NCBI GenBank assembly: GCA_022376925.1
Contig: JAIOJX010000004.1
Location: forward strand, 178,961,501 to 179,025,500
DNA: 64,000 nt
Direction of reading: 5' to 3'
Origin: Tragulus kanchil
Lineage: Eukaryota > Chordata > Mammalia > Artiodactyla > Tragulidae
Under the pieces are notes generated by a model. It saw only the letters and a list, made by a program, of their open reading frames with translations, ran no database searches and had not been told where the DNA came from. The translations under genes were made by a program, and so were the position numbers. Shown piece after piece: positions 41,623-53,987 of the stretch (position 1 is its first letter; every line of letters begins with the position of its first letter).

Positions 41623-43756
41623 GCCTGATGGTTAATTAATTACCGAGACTCAGAGGGCTCGGTCTAGTGCTCCGGCTGCCTGTGGCCCGGGAGCCCCTCC
41701 TGGGCCCTCGCATCCCAGCCCCCAGGGGAGCAGAGGGACACCCAGGCGGGCCCGCCAGAGTCCCAGAGACAGGGAGGGGGGTCACCGTCCCTGCTGCTGG
41801 CAGCCCTGCTCGGTCCTGGGCCCTGGCCACCGCACAGCCAGCAATTGGCAGGGGACAGGGCCGGGGCTGTTGGAGGAAAGAGGACAGAACTGCGGCCAGG
41901 CGGGTGAGGAGGGCCCCTGGGCCTCGGTCTGGCCGCTCACGTGGGTCTGTTGGGCCCCCACCACACCCTGGGAGCTGGGTGTCATGGGCGCCCACCTCCG
42001 CGCTGGCTCTGAGGGCCCTCTGTCTGCTCGCTGGACAGGGTGGGCCCAGCGGGGTTCTGACCCCCTCTGGTCCTTTGCTGGGCTGACCCTCGGTTTCCCT
42101 CACCTGCCTCACTGCCCAGGCCTCACAGGCTCAACTGGGAAGAACGACCCTCTCGTGGAAACACTGGGGCTGTGGCTGGTGGGTGTGGAAAGCGGGGGGC
42201 AGGTCCTTGCTGAGAAGCAGTGGGACTGGACACGTGCGTGACCTTGGCCAATCCTTTCTTCTTTTCCAGCCTCGGTTTTCCCATGTATACTTAATTATTA
42301 TTATTGTTTGTTTTTTTTTTAAATTTTTCTTTTACTTTCTACTTTTACAGAGTTGTGTTGTTTACAGATACGTATAATCCCAAATTAGTCCTATGTATAT
42401 CCCTGACCCCTCCTTCCTGTGCCTGTATAAAATGGGGGGCAGATCAGTGAATGCCTAGGACCCTGTGGGGACTTTAATGTGTGACTGGGTCATGGGTGTT
42501 CCGTGGAGTCCCCAGCCCCCCTGCTCCCCGCCCTGCCCCCTCCACCCACAGAGTGCTCAGCTCACCCCTCCGGGAGGTGCTGGGCTGTGACACCAGCAGC
42601 CACCTTTCCAGTAACACGGGAGGCTCCTGATCTGGTCACCTGAGGGCCCCTGGTGACCGCCAGCCAGGTCAGCCCTCCTTGGCATCCCAGCCCCGGGGGG
42701 GGGGAGCCTGATGGTTAATTAATTACCGAGACTCAGAGGGCTCGGTCTAGTGCTCCGGCTTCCTGTGGCCCGGGAGCCCCTCATGGGCCCTCGCATCCCA
42801 GCCCTCAGGGGAGCAGAGGGACACCCAGGCGGGCCCGCCAGCCTCACAGCGTCAGGGTGGGGGCGTACCGTCCCTGCTGCTGGCAGCCCTGCTCGGTCCT
42901 GGGCCCTGGCCACCGCACAGCCAGCAATTGGCAGGGGACAGGGCCGGGGCTGTTGGAGGAAAGAGGACAGAACTGCGGCCAGGCGGGTGAGGAGGGCCCC
43001 TGGGCCTCGGTCTGGCCGCTCACGTGGGTCTGTTGGGCCCCCACCACACCCTGGGAGCTGGGTGTCATGGGCGCCCACCTCCGCGCTGGCTCTGAGGGCC
43101 CTCTGTCTGCTCGCTGGACAGGGTGGGCCCAGCGGGGTTCTGACCCCCTCTGGTCCTTTGCTGGGCTGACCCTCGGTTTCCCTCACCTGCCTCACTGCCC
43201 AGGCCTCACAGGCTCAACTGGGAAGAACGACCCTCTCGTGGAAACACTGGGGCTGTGGCTGGTGGGTGTGGAAAGCGGGGGGCAGGTCCTTGCTGAGAAG
43301 CAGTGGGACTGGACACGTGCGTGACCTTGGCCAATCCTTTCTTCTTTTCCAGCCTCGGTTTTCCCATGTATACTTAATTATTATTATTGTTTGTTTTTTT
43401 TTTAAATTTTTCTTTTACTTTCTACTTTTACAGAGTTGTGTTGTTTACAGATACGTATAATCCCAAATTAGTCCTATGTATATCCCTGACCCCTCCTTCC
43501 TGTGCCTGTATAAAATGGGGGGCAGATCAGTGAATGCCTAGGACCCTGTGGGGACTTTAATGTGTGACTGGGTCATGGGTGTTCCGTGGAGTCCCCAGCC
43601 CCCCTGCTCCCCGCCCTGCCCCCTCCACCCACAGAGTGCTCAGCTCACCCCTCCGGGAGGTGCTGGGCTGTGACACCAGCAGCCACCTTTCCAGTAACAC
43701 GGGAGGCTCCTGATCTGGTCACCTGAGGGCCCCTGGTGACCGCCAGCCAGGTCAGC
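41623..43756 (+). repeat. Tandem direct duplication 14 (period 1083)
   Basis: Copy A 41623-42673, 32-bp filler 42674-42705, copy B 42706-43756. One 40-bp patch differs (about 41758-41795 versus 42841-42875); the remaining 900 bp look identical. Confidence 0.96.
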
Positions 43757-43824
43757 CAGCGCCCATGTGGGAGAGCGCAGTTCTGCTCACGATGATCTTT
43801 TATTTTTATTTTTGGCCTCCTTTT

Positions 43825-44058
43825 TTAATTGATTTTTTCATTTATTTATTTTTCATCCATCTTTATTCTTTGGCCTGTGTGGGCCTCCCATTGCAGTGGC
43901 CTCTCTGGGCGCATGTGATCCGGAGCACTGGCTTGTAATTGAATACACCGGTCCAACAGCTCCACAGCAATGTAGGATCTTCCTGAGCCAGGGATCGAAC
44001 TGGTGCCCCTTGCACTGCAGGGCGGACTCTTTACCCACTGGACCACAAGGGAAGCCCC
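43825..44058 (-). mobile_element. Tailed CHR-like SINE, older copy
   Basis: catccatctttattctttgg, ccagggatcgaactggtg and ggaccacaagggaagcccc. More diverged than the other members and missing part of the middle. Confidence 0.82.
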
Positions 44059-44197
44059 ACGATGACCATTTTTATCTCGTCTCTGAGGGGAACTGGGCCT
44101 CCTAGGAAACCTGAGACACTTGTCCAAAGAGGTGAGGGTTCTTGGAGGACATCTGGTCTCCTGGGATTTTAGCACTTTTTAAAATTAAAATGAAACA

Positions 44198-44335
44198 TGG
44201 GATTTCTCCAGCAGTCCGGTGGTTAAGACTATGCTTCCACGGCAGGGGGCAAGGGTTTGATCCCCGGTCAGGGAACTAAGATCCCTCAAGCCACATGGCA
44301 TGGTCGAAAATAAAAGAAAAAATTAAAGTGAAATA
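44198..44335 (+). mobile_element. CHR-type SINE
   Basis: gggatttctccagcagtccg, gggtttgatccccggtc and a mixed A-rich tail. Confidence 0.8.
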
Positions 44336-44379
44336 ACACAAATAAAATCAAAGTCCGTAAAGACACCTTTCTTGTAGGA

Positions 44380-44790
44380 AGGCACAGTCACCTGCTCCCC
44401 TGCAGGGGCTGAATAGTGTCCCCCAGAGTCATGTCTACCCAGAACTCAAATTGTGACCTTATTTAGAATAAGGTTTTTTTTTTTTCCAGATGTTTTTAGA
44501 ATAAGGATCTCAAAATAAGATCATCCTGGAATCGGGCGGGTCCTACATCCAAGGACAATGTCCTTATAAGAGAAAGGAGAAGGATTTGAAAACAGAAACA
44601 GAGAGAGGAAGCTGAGAGACAGACTGAGAGGGAGCAGAGACGGGCAGGACCACGAGCCTGGGGTGCCCGGAGCTACCAGCAGCGGCAAGAAGCCGAGAAG
44701 CGTTCTGCCCTAAGACTTCGGCGGGAGCCTGGCTCTGTGACACCTTGCTCTGGGACTTCCGGCCCCTGGAACTATGAGAATAAAAGTCTG
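44380..44790 (+). mobile_element. Old LTR of MaLR (MLT1) type, probable
   Basis: gctgaatagtgtcccccaga, aatgtccttataagagaaag, cttccggcccctggaactat and gagaataaaag resemble ERVL-MaLR LTRs. Diverged and non-coding; interrupted by a T-run at 44475-44485. Confidence 0.5.
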
Positions 44791-45392
44791 GCTCTTAGCC
44801 GCTCTGTCTGTGGTTGGTTGGTGCAGCAGCCCCGGGGAGATCAACGCACGCTCCTCCCAGAGCCCCTCCCAGCCCCAGCCCGTGGCTTCTCTCTGCTCCC
44901 CGCGCCAACAAACTGCCTTGTATACAGGAGATGGTGCTTTTCAAACAGACTCACACCCCACATCGTGTCCTGAAAATGACTGTCAGCTGTGTCCATTGTG
45001 TCTGGGGGGCGCTCCGGGTTCTTCTCGCCCCTGGAGCCAACTTCACCTTTCTGGTATTTGCAGGCAGTCCGCCCTGTGACCCTGCCTCCCTTGTTCACGA
45101 GCCCTTGTGGCTGGATGGGCGAGGAGTTTCTGTCTTTCCTCAGTGTACTCAATGCCACGATGAACGTCTTTGCACAGTTTCTTTTGCGTGTGCCTGATGG
45201 TATCCAGGGCACAAAAGATCTCTTAGAAGGAGCATTACTGGGTCAAAGGGTAAGCTTGTTTACAATTTGCTTGGTTTTGTCAAACTGATTTAAACTGTAT
45301 TAGAAACGTAGACATCTGAGAAGGAGAGACACGCGGAGGCTTTTGGGGTTTATCATGTTGGGTACTTCCAACCCAAGAATCATGAGAGAGAC
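44791..45392. other. Single-copy intergenic sequence
   Basis: No supported gene. Part near 45110-45300 (caatgccacgatgaacgtct, gggtcaaagggtaagcttg) resembles an eroded reverse-strand L1, too weak to bound. Confidence 0.4.
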
Positions 45393-47730
45393 GGGTTCTT
45401 GGAAATCTATGCCGGATGCTCACTTGGGGTGACTCAAGAGTGCCCATTCGCAAGGCCTGCGTCCCCCTGGGGTGAGCAGGGAGAAAGCAGAGGAGACAGG
45501 ACCAGGGAGCCCCTGGAAGAGCCTGGCGGAAGCAAGGTGCTTCCTCAGCCTGGCCACCTGGCTCCTCTGCCCGGCGAGGCGGCCCCTTCCAGCTGGGGCG
45601 TGGGGCCAGCCAGGCCCCTGTGCATGTTACCTCTGTGTGCAGCCCCGAAGGAGACGTGAATGGAGGATGGAGATGGAGGAAATGGGGCCGCCTGCTCTAG
45701 AACCGATCTTCTAGCCGCAGCTGGAAGGCTGGGGTCTGGGACAGGGCGCAGGGAGTCTTGGTTAGACAGCGGTCGCCAGCCTCGGGACCGCCTTCACGTT
45801 GGTGGTTTAGAAGGTGCCCTGCCCCCTGCTGTCGGACAGTCTTCTTTCAGAGAGGCGGGGAGGTCTCTGTCCCCTTCCCTTAATCTGGGTTCTGTGGACG
45901 CTTGGCCAAAAGGTGGAAGTGATGTGTCAGACCCAGGCTGTGAAACCCTGCGGCTCCCGGCTGCTCCCTCTTGGAACTCAGCCACTCGCCTGTGAGGAAG
46001 CCCAGCGGCTCCACGGAAGGGCCGTGTGGAGGGGAACAGAGGCCCCCCGGCCCCCAGAGCTCATGGGTCGTCCAGTCTCCCACTGAGGTGCTCCAGCTTG
46101 CCTCCTGGAGTAGGGGTGTGCCTTCCCCGATGAGCTCTGCTTGCCTTGCAGATCTGTGAGCAAAATAAATGCTTGCTCTTGTTTCACGCCATCAAACTTG
46201 GGGTCACCTCTTACACGGCGATTGCTGACTGAAACACCCCAACAGCCAAGGAAGTCACCACCTGTGCCTGAACACAGGCTTTGGGGTCAGTCCCACCAGT
46301 TGTATCCCCAAACCTCTCTCAGCTTCTGTTTCTTCATCTGCAACTAGTGATGGCAACAGCACTTGCCTCGAGAGGCGCTCAGAGGGAGGCATGAGATGAG
46401 GGGTGGAGGGGCTGGCGGGGTGGCAGCCACAGCACCTGGCCACTGCTATGGCTGTTGCCCGTTACTGTTACATTCATAGGCACTAGACAATGACCCGCTC
46501 CAGGCATTAAAATAGTCAGATCCTTCACAGATCATTCCTGCAGGGGACTCCTCCTCCAAATTTAAGGGGGTTCTTGGAAATCTATGCCGGATGCTCACTT
46601 GGGGTGACTCAAGAGTGCCCATTCGAAGGCCTCGTCCCCTGGGGTGAGCAGGGAGAAAGCAGAGGAGACAGGACCAGGAGCCCCTGGAAGAGCCTGGCGG
46701 AAGCAAGGTGCTTCCTCAGCCTGGCCACCTGGCTCCTCTGCCCGGCGAGGCGGCCCTTCCAGCTGGGCGTGGGGCCAGCCAGGCCCCTGTGCATGTTACC
46801 TCTGTGTGCAGCCCCGAAGGAGACGTGAATGGAGGATGGAGATGGAGGAAATGGGGCCGCCTGCTCTAGAACCGATCTTCTAGCCGCAGCTGGAAGGCTG
46901 GGGTCTGGGACAGGGCGCAGGGAGTCTTGGTTAGACAGCGGTCGCCAGCCTCGGGACCGCCTTCACGTTGGTGGTTTAGAAGGTGCCCTGCCCCCTGCTG
47001 TCGGACAGTCTTCTTTCAGAGAGGCGGGGAGGTCTCTGTCCCCTTCCCTTAATCTGGGTTCTGTGGACGCTTGGCCAAAAGGTGGAAGTGATGTGTCAGA
47101 CCCAGGCTGTGAAACCCTGCGGCTCCCGGCTGCTCCCTCTTGGAACTCAGCCACTCGCCTGTGAGGAAGCCCAGCGGCTCCACGGAAGGGCCGTGTGGAG
47201 GGGAACAGAGGCCCCCCGGCCCCCAGAGCTCATGGGTCGTCCAGTCTCCCACTGAGGTGCTCCAGCTTGCCTCCTGGAGTAGGGGTGTGCCTTCCCCGAT
47301 GAGCTCTGCTTGCCTTGCAGATCTGTGAGCAAAATAAATGCTTGCTCTTGTTTCACGCCATCAAACTTGGGGTCACCTCTTACACGGCGATTGCTGACTG
47401 AAACACCCCAACAGCCAAGGAAGTCACCACCTGTGCCTGAACACAGGCTTTGGGGTCAGTCCCACCAGTTGTATCCCCAAACCTCTCTCAGCTTCTGTTT
47501 CTTCATCTGCAACTAGTGATGGCAACAGCACTTGCCTCGAGAGGCGCTCAGAGGGAGGCATGAGATGAGGGGTGGAGGGGCTGGCGGGGTGGCAGCCACA
47601 GCACCTGGCCACTGCTATGGCTGTTGCCCGTTACTGTTACATTCATAGGCACTAGACAATGACCCGCTCCAGGCTTCATTAAAATAGTCAGATCCTTCAC
47701 AGATCATTCCTGCAGGGGACTCCTCCTCCA
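45393..47730 (+). repeat. Tandem direct duplication 15 (period 1169-1175)
   Basis: Copy A 45393-46558, 9-bp filler, copy B 46568-47730. The first 200 bp of copy B have lost single bases in runs (gtccccctgggg to gtcccctgggg, ctggggcgtgg to ctgggcgtgg); the last 60 bp of copy A have small losses; the middle looks identical. Confidence 0.96.
46150..46240 (+). mobile_element. LTR-like (MaLR type) end; second copy 47319-47409
   Basis: gtgagcaaaataaatgcttg, tttcacgccatcaaacttgg and acggcgattgctgactgaaa follow the R-U5 end of MLT1-like LTRs. Confidence 0.45.
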
Positions 47731-49599
47731 GGAAGCCTTCCCTGACCATCCAGGCTGAGCTGTCTCCACCTCTGTGTGCCCAGACAGGGGTCCCATGGCA
47801 CAGCCGTGGCCTGTTACAGCGGTCGGGCTGTGAGCGCCTGGAGAGCATCACCAGAAGGACCGGCACGTGGTGGACGTGTCCCAAGGGAGGGCATGGTCTG
47901 TGTGCACACGGGTAGGGGCCCTGGGGGTGCTGGCCTGCCAGTGGGGCCCTCCGCCAGCCTGCGCACCTCGCATGTGACCTTGAGGGAGTCTTGGGGACCG
48001 GCCTCTGAGTGTGTCGGCAGGGCTGTGCTCGCGAGGATCCGTGTACACGCCTGTGGGTATGTGCGGGTGTATGACAGTGCTTGTGTCCCGTGTGCACGCC
48101 TCTGCACAAGCGTGTCTGTGTGCGTGTGTTCATGCATGGGAGCGAGTGCCGGGGGCAGGGTGTGTCCGTGAGTGTGCGCGCCCGCTCCTGGCCGGCTGCA
48201 GCAGGGAAAGCTCCTGTAGCAGCTGCTACATCCGGGTCTCAACAGCCTTCGTTTGGGAACTAAAAATAGTTCAGCCCCGTCCCAGCGGGCAGGGGGCCGA
48301 TGGGCAGCCCACAGGGCACCCTAGCCAGGCTACTGCCCTCCGCCCTTCTGGGGCCACTGCCCTGCCTGCCTGTCCCCGCCTCGGGCTCCCATGAGCTCAC
48401 ACGTGCCCTGCGCAGCCAGGCTGTGGGTGGGGGAGGCAGCAAGGCCCTGCCCGCGTCCAGGCGCTGGACACCAGTGAGGCCTGATAAGGTCAAGCGTGGT
48501 GTGGGGCCCGCCCCGCCCTCAGCCAGGGCCAGCCGGGCAGAGGTGAGTCAGCGCAGGGGCCGCTGGGCAGCCCGGGCCTGACCGTCGGCTGGCAACGGGG
48601 AAGGCCCCGGGGGTGGGCTCGCCTCCCTGGACAGGGCAGGAACTGGCTAGAAGGAACCACCTGCTGATGTCGGCCAGGCCCTGACCTCATTCTCCATCTT
48701 GAGGATCCCCACCTCCACTCCCACCCGGACAGCCCGCTCAGGGTCTTCCTGCTCCGGTCTGGTCACACCCCAGCCTTCTGAGGGCTCACGCCCACGCTGC
48801 AGGAGGACGCTGCCCGGGGTGGCCACGCTGCCCTAGGACCTTCCTTAGGCCCCTTCCTCCGGAAGTCCTCGCTGACCCCCAGGCTAGCCCCGGGCACCCG
48901 CCGGACTCCCAGCTCCCTCACTCTCAGGGTCAAACCTGTTTATTCATTTCTGGAGCCTGAGCTGCTGAGGCCTGGGAAGCTTCTTTCCCATCTCGGGGTT
49001 TGGAGTGGATCCTCCCTTCTTCCCCTTCACAGCCTGGGACGCGCCAATCCATCCTCCTCTACAGGGGAGGAAACTGAGCCCTGGCTAGGATGTGACTGGC
49101 CCCAGGTCCCCGTTTGCTGAGGGAGTTTAGGCTAATGGGACAACCTCTCTGGTCTCCTTATCAGAGGATTCAGTGGGGCTCTAGGCTCTTGATGATGCCA
49201 TGCTGTCTGAAGGGACACCATGAACTCTTGAGGTATCCTGCAGCCCCCACTCTGGAAGGCTGTGCTGGGGGACCCCAGACACAAGCTCCACTGGGGGCTG
49301 TGTAGCCCCCAGCTAGACTGGAGGTTCAGGGTGGAAATGCTTCTGGTTGGCGTCCAGATGGTCTCCAGACCTGGGCTTGAGCCATTCCCGGAAGGAAACC
49401 CGCTGCTCTGAGAGCAGCTCAACGGGCAGAGCACGAGGGTGTGGCTGGAGGCCCGGAATTGCCCTCATCACGTTCAGGAAGGAGTCTGAAGAAGGCGCCT
49501 GGGGTCTGGGGTCTGGGCCGGGCCACGACAGACCTCCGGCTGTGGATCTTCGGGGAAGAAAGGGAAATGGAGCAGGGGCACCGTGGGAACCTGGGCCCT
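47731..49599. other. Single-copy intergenic sequence
   Basis: About 1.9 kb without duplication. GT-rich low complexity at 48020-48180; an AP-1-like tgagtca at about 48545. No gene supported: minus-strand frames of 140-170 codons are rich in Arg/Pro/His and cross the GT tract. Confidence 0.5.
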
Positions 49600-49745
49600 G
49601 AGCGCTGAGCCACCTTTGATAACTTCTGGTCTTGTGGCTCAGTTTCCTCATCTGTAAAACGGGGTCATAACAGCCTCACCTCCCAGAGTTCCAGTGAGGA
49701 CGGAGTGGCTCACGTACGCAGGGCCTAAGCACGTCGCAGGCTTCG
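49600..49745 (+). mobile_element. MIR
   Basis: gtggctcagtttcctcatct, gtaaaacggggtcataacag and ccagtgaggacggagtggct follow the MIR consensus. Confidence 0.8.
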
Positions 49746-50236
49746 TGGGGGTAGGTCCCCTTCTCCATCCTCTCTAGCTCCTGAGGAGCTCGCCCCCTGA
49801 CCCCGGGACACTGGCAAGTCCCCCTTCATGTCCCAGGCTCAGAGAATGACCAGAGGGGAAGAAGAAGGAGGGGTGAAAAGCACACCCAGAATGACACACT
49901 TGCTGAAGGCTGTCGCCATGTGTCCAGCCATTAAAACACATCACAGGTGGGGAGTGAAAGGCTCTCGCTCCAGGGCCCCGTCCAGTTTCTGGAGTCTTCT
50001 CCCAGGGGTGACCTAGGCAGACGCGGGCAAAGAGATGTCTCTGTGCTCTCCTCCGCCTTAACCGCACCCCCGTCAGCGGCAGAGCGCTCCCCTCCCGCGC
50101 CCTGAGGGTAGCTCCGTCAGCCCCTGCGAGCTTCCTCGTCCTGTTCGGAGGCTGTGCTCGCCCCCGTCAGGCTGTGCTCACGGGTGTCGCGGGTGCGCCA
50201 GTGCTTGTTCAACCAGACCACAGACGGAAGCTGGTC

Positions 50237-50331
50237 GGCTTTCTCTTTCTTTTCTTTTCTGCCTTCCTTCCTTCTGTCTGTCTGCCTGTCTGTCTTTTCC
50301 TTCTCCCTTCCTTCTCTCTCTCTGTTTCAGC
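50237..50331. repeat. Polypyrimidine low-complexity tract
   Basis: About 95 bp of TTCC, TCTG and CTTT words ending in tctgtttcag. On the minus strand it is GGAA/CAGA-rich. It resembles a 3' splice site but no exon is recognisable after it. Confidence 0.7.
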
Positions 50332-50639
50332 AAGGGGACAGGGGAACGGAAGCGTCCTCCTTTTCGGGGACCGGGGACCTGGGTGGAGCCTGACTCTGTG
50401 TCCCAACCCGCAGGGGTCTCGTCCGGCTCGCGTCGCCTCCCTCGGCCCCGGCTTTCTCACCGGTCAGGAGGTGGCGCGTCCCCCGGTGAGCCAGCATGGC
50501 TCACCGGAGGCCCACAGGCTGTATCTGTTTATGGACGTGTTTTGCACCCCCAGTTTCTCCCCAGATCTAGAGATGTCACAGTGAAACCCAAACTCCCGGC
50601 TCCTCTCAAATAACCAAACGTCTGGCCACGGCTGCCTAC

Positions 50640-51080
50640 GCTCGAGGAGCAGCTGCCCGCTTTGGACGGGGCGGGGCGCGCCCCTCTGCCGCGTGGCCCG
50701 CTGACGTTTCGGCCTGCTCCACGAGGGGCCTGTGGTCCCGGGGGGGTGGGGTCCTGCAAGCACAGTGGGGCTTTGCGAGCTCCCCACGGGCACGACCCCC
50801 AGGGCCCGCACAGATGCAGTCTTTCCTCTTGCCAGCTTCTCGGCTGTCTGGCCTGGGCAGCCAGCGCCATGAGCCCCCCAGGTCTGAGGACCCGGGACTC
50901 AGGCGGGCGGCTCCAGAGCGTCTCCCCCACCCGAAGGGAAGCGGAAGCGCCAGCACCACGTCTGTCCGGGCCGGGCTCCAGGCTCCGAGCCAGGCGGCTG
51001 CGTCCTGGGAGGCGGCCGCGGAGGCTTCTTCCCTGGGCTGGAGCCGGAAGCGAGGCGACGGGCACCTGGAGTTCTCATCT
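50640..51080. promoter_or_regulatory. CpG-rich segment
   Basis: Dense in CpG compared with the surroundings (ggacggggcggggcgcgccc, ggaggcggccgcggagg). It could be a small CpG island or distal element. No TATA box, exon or ORF with a known product. Confidence 0.35.
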
Positions 51081-51609
51081 CCTGGTCCCCAGGATGCGGG
51101 TTCCTGCACCCGACCCCCCACGCCTTCCTCTTCCCCACCTACATGTGGCAGTCACATCCTGCAGGGGTGGACCAGGCCTGAAGGGGAGGCAGGGGCCAGG
51201 GTGGAGGCCTGGGGGGACCTTGGGGACATCCCTTCTCAGGAGCGGTTGACATCGCTCCTTGGTCGCAGGGTGCCTTGGAACACAGTTTGAAAACCACAGA
51301 TGGATCCCTATAGACAGATGAGAAAACCGAGGTCTAGAGTGGGGAAGGGTGGAAGGGCCAGAGCTTGGGGGGCCTTGCTGTCCTCCTTTTTCCAAAGTCC
51401 TTGACAGAGCCTGGCTTGTGAAAAGACAGCTCATGGTGCCCTCCCCACTGGAAAGGCTGTTGTGATGGTGTGCCCCCCGGCCCCCGCGAACGCGCACGTG
51501 CCTGCCTCACGGGGCCGTGAAGAGTGAGAGATGGTAGCGCAAGTAACAGAAACTACCAAACCTGGGCACTGTCACCTCAAGTCTAATCAGATGCTACACA
51601 GACAAGCTT

Positions 51610-52890
51610 GAGTATCTCAGTTGTTCAAATAGCTTGATTGAGGTATAATTTATATAGCACAAAGTTCACCATTTAAAGTGTAAACCCAGGTCTCCTGTCC
51701 CTGACGTGAAGGAGGACACTTCCATTCCCCTGTCCCCTTGCTGAAAGAGACAGGGAGAAGGGAGGGAGAAGGAAAAGAAGGTTTAATGGTTTATTAGTAC
51801 ATTTACATGGTTGTACAGACATCACCATAATCTAGTTGTAGGTTGCCCCATAAAACAAACCGATACCCATAAGCAGTCACTCCCTGCACCCCCTAGCTTA
51901 GCCCCAGAACCTCCATGCTACTCTCTGTGGGCTTGCCTATTCTGGACACTTCATATAAATGGAATCATACAATGTGTGGTCTTTGGTGATTGACTTCTCT
52001 CACTTGGCTTCATGTTGTCGCATGTGCCAGTACTACATTCTTTTTTATGGCTGACTAATATTCCATTGTGTAGATATAAACTTTCAGTTTATCCAGTCAT
52101 TCGTGAATGGACATCTAGGTTGTTTTCAGTTTTCGACTATTAGGAAGAGGGCTGCTACCAACACTCCTGTACAGGTCTTTGTGTGGATGTGTGTTTTCAT
52201 TTCTCTTGGGTCTATACCGAGGTGGGGCATTGCTGCCTCATGGTAGCTCTTTAATAGTTTGAGGTTCTGTTTGACTGTTTCCAAAGTGAGCGAATCATTC
52301 TGCACTCCCCCCAGGAATGTACGAGGATCTCAGCTTCTTTACATCTTCACCAGCACTGTTTTCCTGTCTGCCTTGGATTATAACTGTCCTTGTAGGAGCG
52401 ATTTTTAAAAATTACTTGATTATTTTTTAGTTTGCTTTTAGGAGTGATTTTTTTTAAAGATTTATTTATTTATTTATTTATTTGGGGGGTGGGGTGGGGA
52501 GGGAGGGGAGCAGGCGGGCTACTTCTATTGGTCTGTCATTTGTCTATTTTCATCCATCTTTGTTCTTTGGCCCGTGTGGGCCTCCCATCGCGGTGGCCTC
52601 TGTCGTCGCAGAGCACCGGCTCTGGGCGCATGCGCCCCAGAGCTCTGGCTCGGTGATTGGACACATCGGCCCAGCCGCTCCGTGGCACGTGGGATCTTCC
52701 CAGGCCAGGGCTCGAACCGGCGCCCCTTGCTCTGCAAGGCGGTGTCCCTACCCACTGGACCACCAGGGAAGCCCGGGAGTGATGTTTTAATGTTCATTTC
52801 CTTAACAAGAATCATGATCTTTTCATGTGCTCATTCCTATACGTTCTTGGAGACATGTCTGTTCAAATGGTAGCATCTCATATAATCTTC
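51610..52890 (-). mobile_element. Old L1 3' end, split by a SINE at 52449-52775
   Basis: tgattgaggtataatttata, cacttcatataaatggaatc, ttccattgtgtagatataaa and tcctctaggtctata-type words are the reverse strand of L1M 3' ends; it resumes after the SINE (ttcatttccttaacaagaat). Confidence 0.85.
52449..52775 (-). mobile_element. Tailed CHR-like SINE with short TSD, inside L1
   Basis: (ATTT)n start and head gaccaccagggaagcccg. TSD ggagtgat at 52441-52448 and 52776-52783. The interrupted L1 reads on across it. Confidence 0.88.
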
Positions 52891-53239
52891 ATCAAAAACG
52901 TTGTGAGATTTGTACTGGGTCTTGGGCCAGCTTGCGCTCCTGGGGCCCAAAGGCCGCGAGGGTCTGGGCTGCAGAGAAGAGGCAGGCAGGCAGCACCTGG
53001 GCTGCGGGTCTGAGGGAAGTGGCCTGTTTGTCTCTGCGAGAGCGCCTCCCCCTCACCGTCCACCTGCTGCTTCCCCTCAGGGGTGGGGGTGAGGCAGGAA
53101 GCTCGAAAGAGGGCAGAGCTGGGGTCAGGCTGGTGAGCAGACTGGGCTGAGCGGTCCTCCTCTAGTAGGAAACTGAAGAGATGGACTCATTCACTGACCC
53201 AGTCATTCATTCATGCGTACATTCATTTCTCAGACATTC

Positions 53240-53445
53240 TCTTCCCTGGTGGTTCAGACAGGAAAGAATCCGCCTGCCATGCGGGAGACCTGGCTTCCCT
53301 CCCTGGGCTGGGAAGATCCCCCGGAGGAGGCCATGGCCACCCACTCCGGTGCTCTTGCCCGGAGAATCCCATGGACCGAGGAGCCTGGAGGGCTACAGTC
53401 CTTGGGGTCGCAAAGAGTCAGCAAGGACTGAGAGACTTTCCCTTT
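53240..53445 (+). mobile_element. Bov-tA SINE
   Basis: ttccctggtggttcagacag, gcgggagacctggc, gggaagatcccccggagg, ctacagtccttggggtcgc. Copy fragment near 54487 from duplication 16. Confidence 0.88.
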
Positions 53446-53519
53446 CGTCAGACGTTTAGCCACCGGTGGGCCTGGCCTCCACGACTGGCATGCTGAAGAA
53501 AAGCTTGCAGCAGCTGAGG

Positions 53520-53690
53520 GATCTGGGTTTACGCCTTTACTCCACTGTCAGGATGCTGTGTGACTTGGGCACGCCTTCCAACCTCTCTGGTTTCAGCGTC
53601 TTCGCTGGTCAGCCGAAGGGCTGGATCGGACGTGTTGGCAGGGCTGCGTCTCACGGCAGCTCTGGAGAGCGTGAGGCGGGGCGGGGTGGG
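53520..53690 (+). mobile_element. MIR-like fragment; second copy 54608-54778
   Basis: ctgtgtgacttgggcacgcc, ttccaacctctctggtttca fit MIR loosely. Confidence 0.5.
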
Positions 53691-53957
53691 CTCCCCAGGA
53701 GGGGTGCACCCAGGGGTCATTTTCCAGGGGCCACTGAAGACTCGCCCGTCCTCCTCAGGAGCTCCGGCTGGCTTATCATCTGCCTGTCTCGGGCGGCTCT
53801 TCCGAGCGGCAACTCAGGTTTCGGCCCCAAGCCTGTGATAGAGGGGTTGTGGGAGACCAGAGGGCGGGTGGGTGGCCCCGCTGCTGCTGGGGCTCCGGGC
53901 ACCCCGACTCCCTTGGTTATCTCTGGTCTGGGACAGGTTGGGAAAGTGAGAAGCTGC

Positions 53958-53987
53958 CTTATCTCCTCCACTTCCTCCAGAGATAGG
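53958..53987. promoter_or_regulatory. GATA-ETS-GATA motif cluster; second copy 55045-55074
   Basis: CTTATCT (53958-53964), CTTCCTCC (53971-53978, ETS on the minus strand) and AGATAGG (53981-53987) in 30 bp. Such clusters mark megakaryocyte/endothelial enhancers; here it is only a motif observation. Confidence 0.3.

Noticed and set aside
48020..48180. GT-rich region as a Z-DNA or CpG feature
   Set aside because: Irregular GTGT words with many interruptions; ordinary low complexity.
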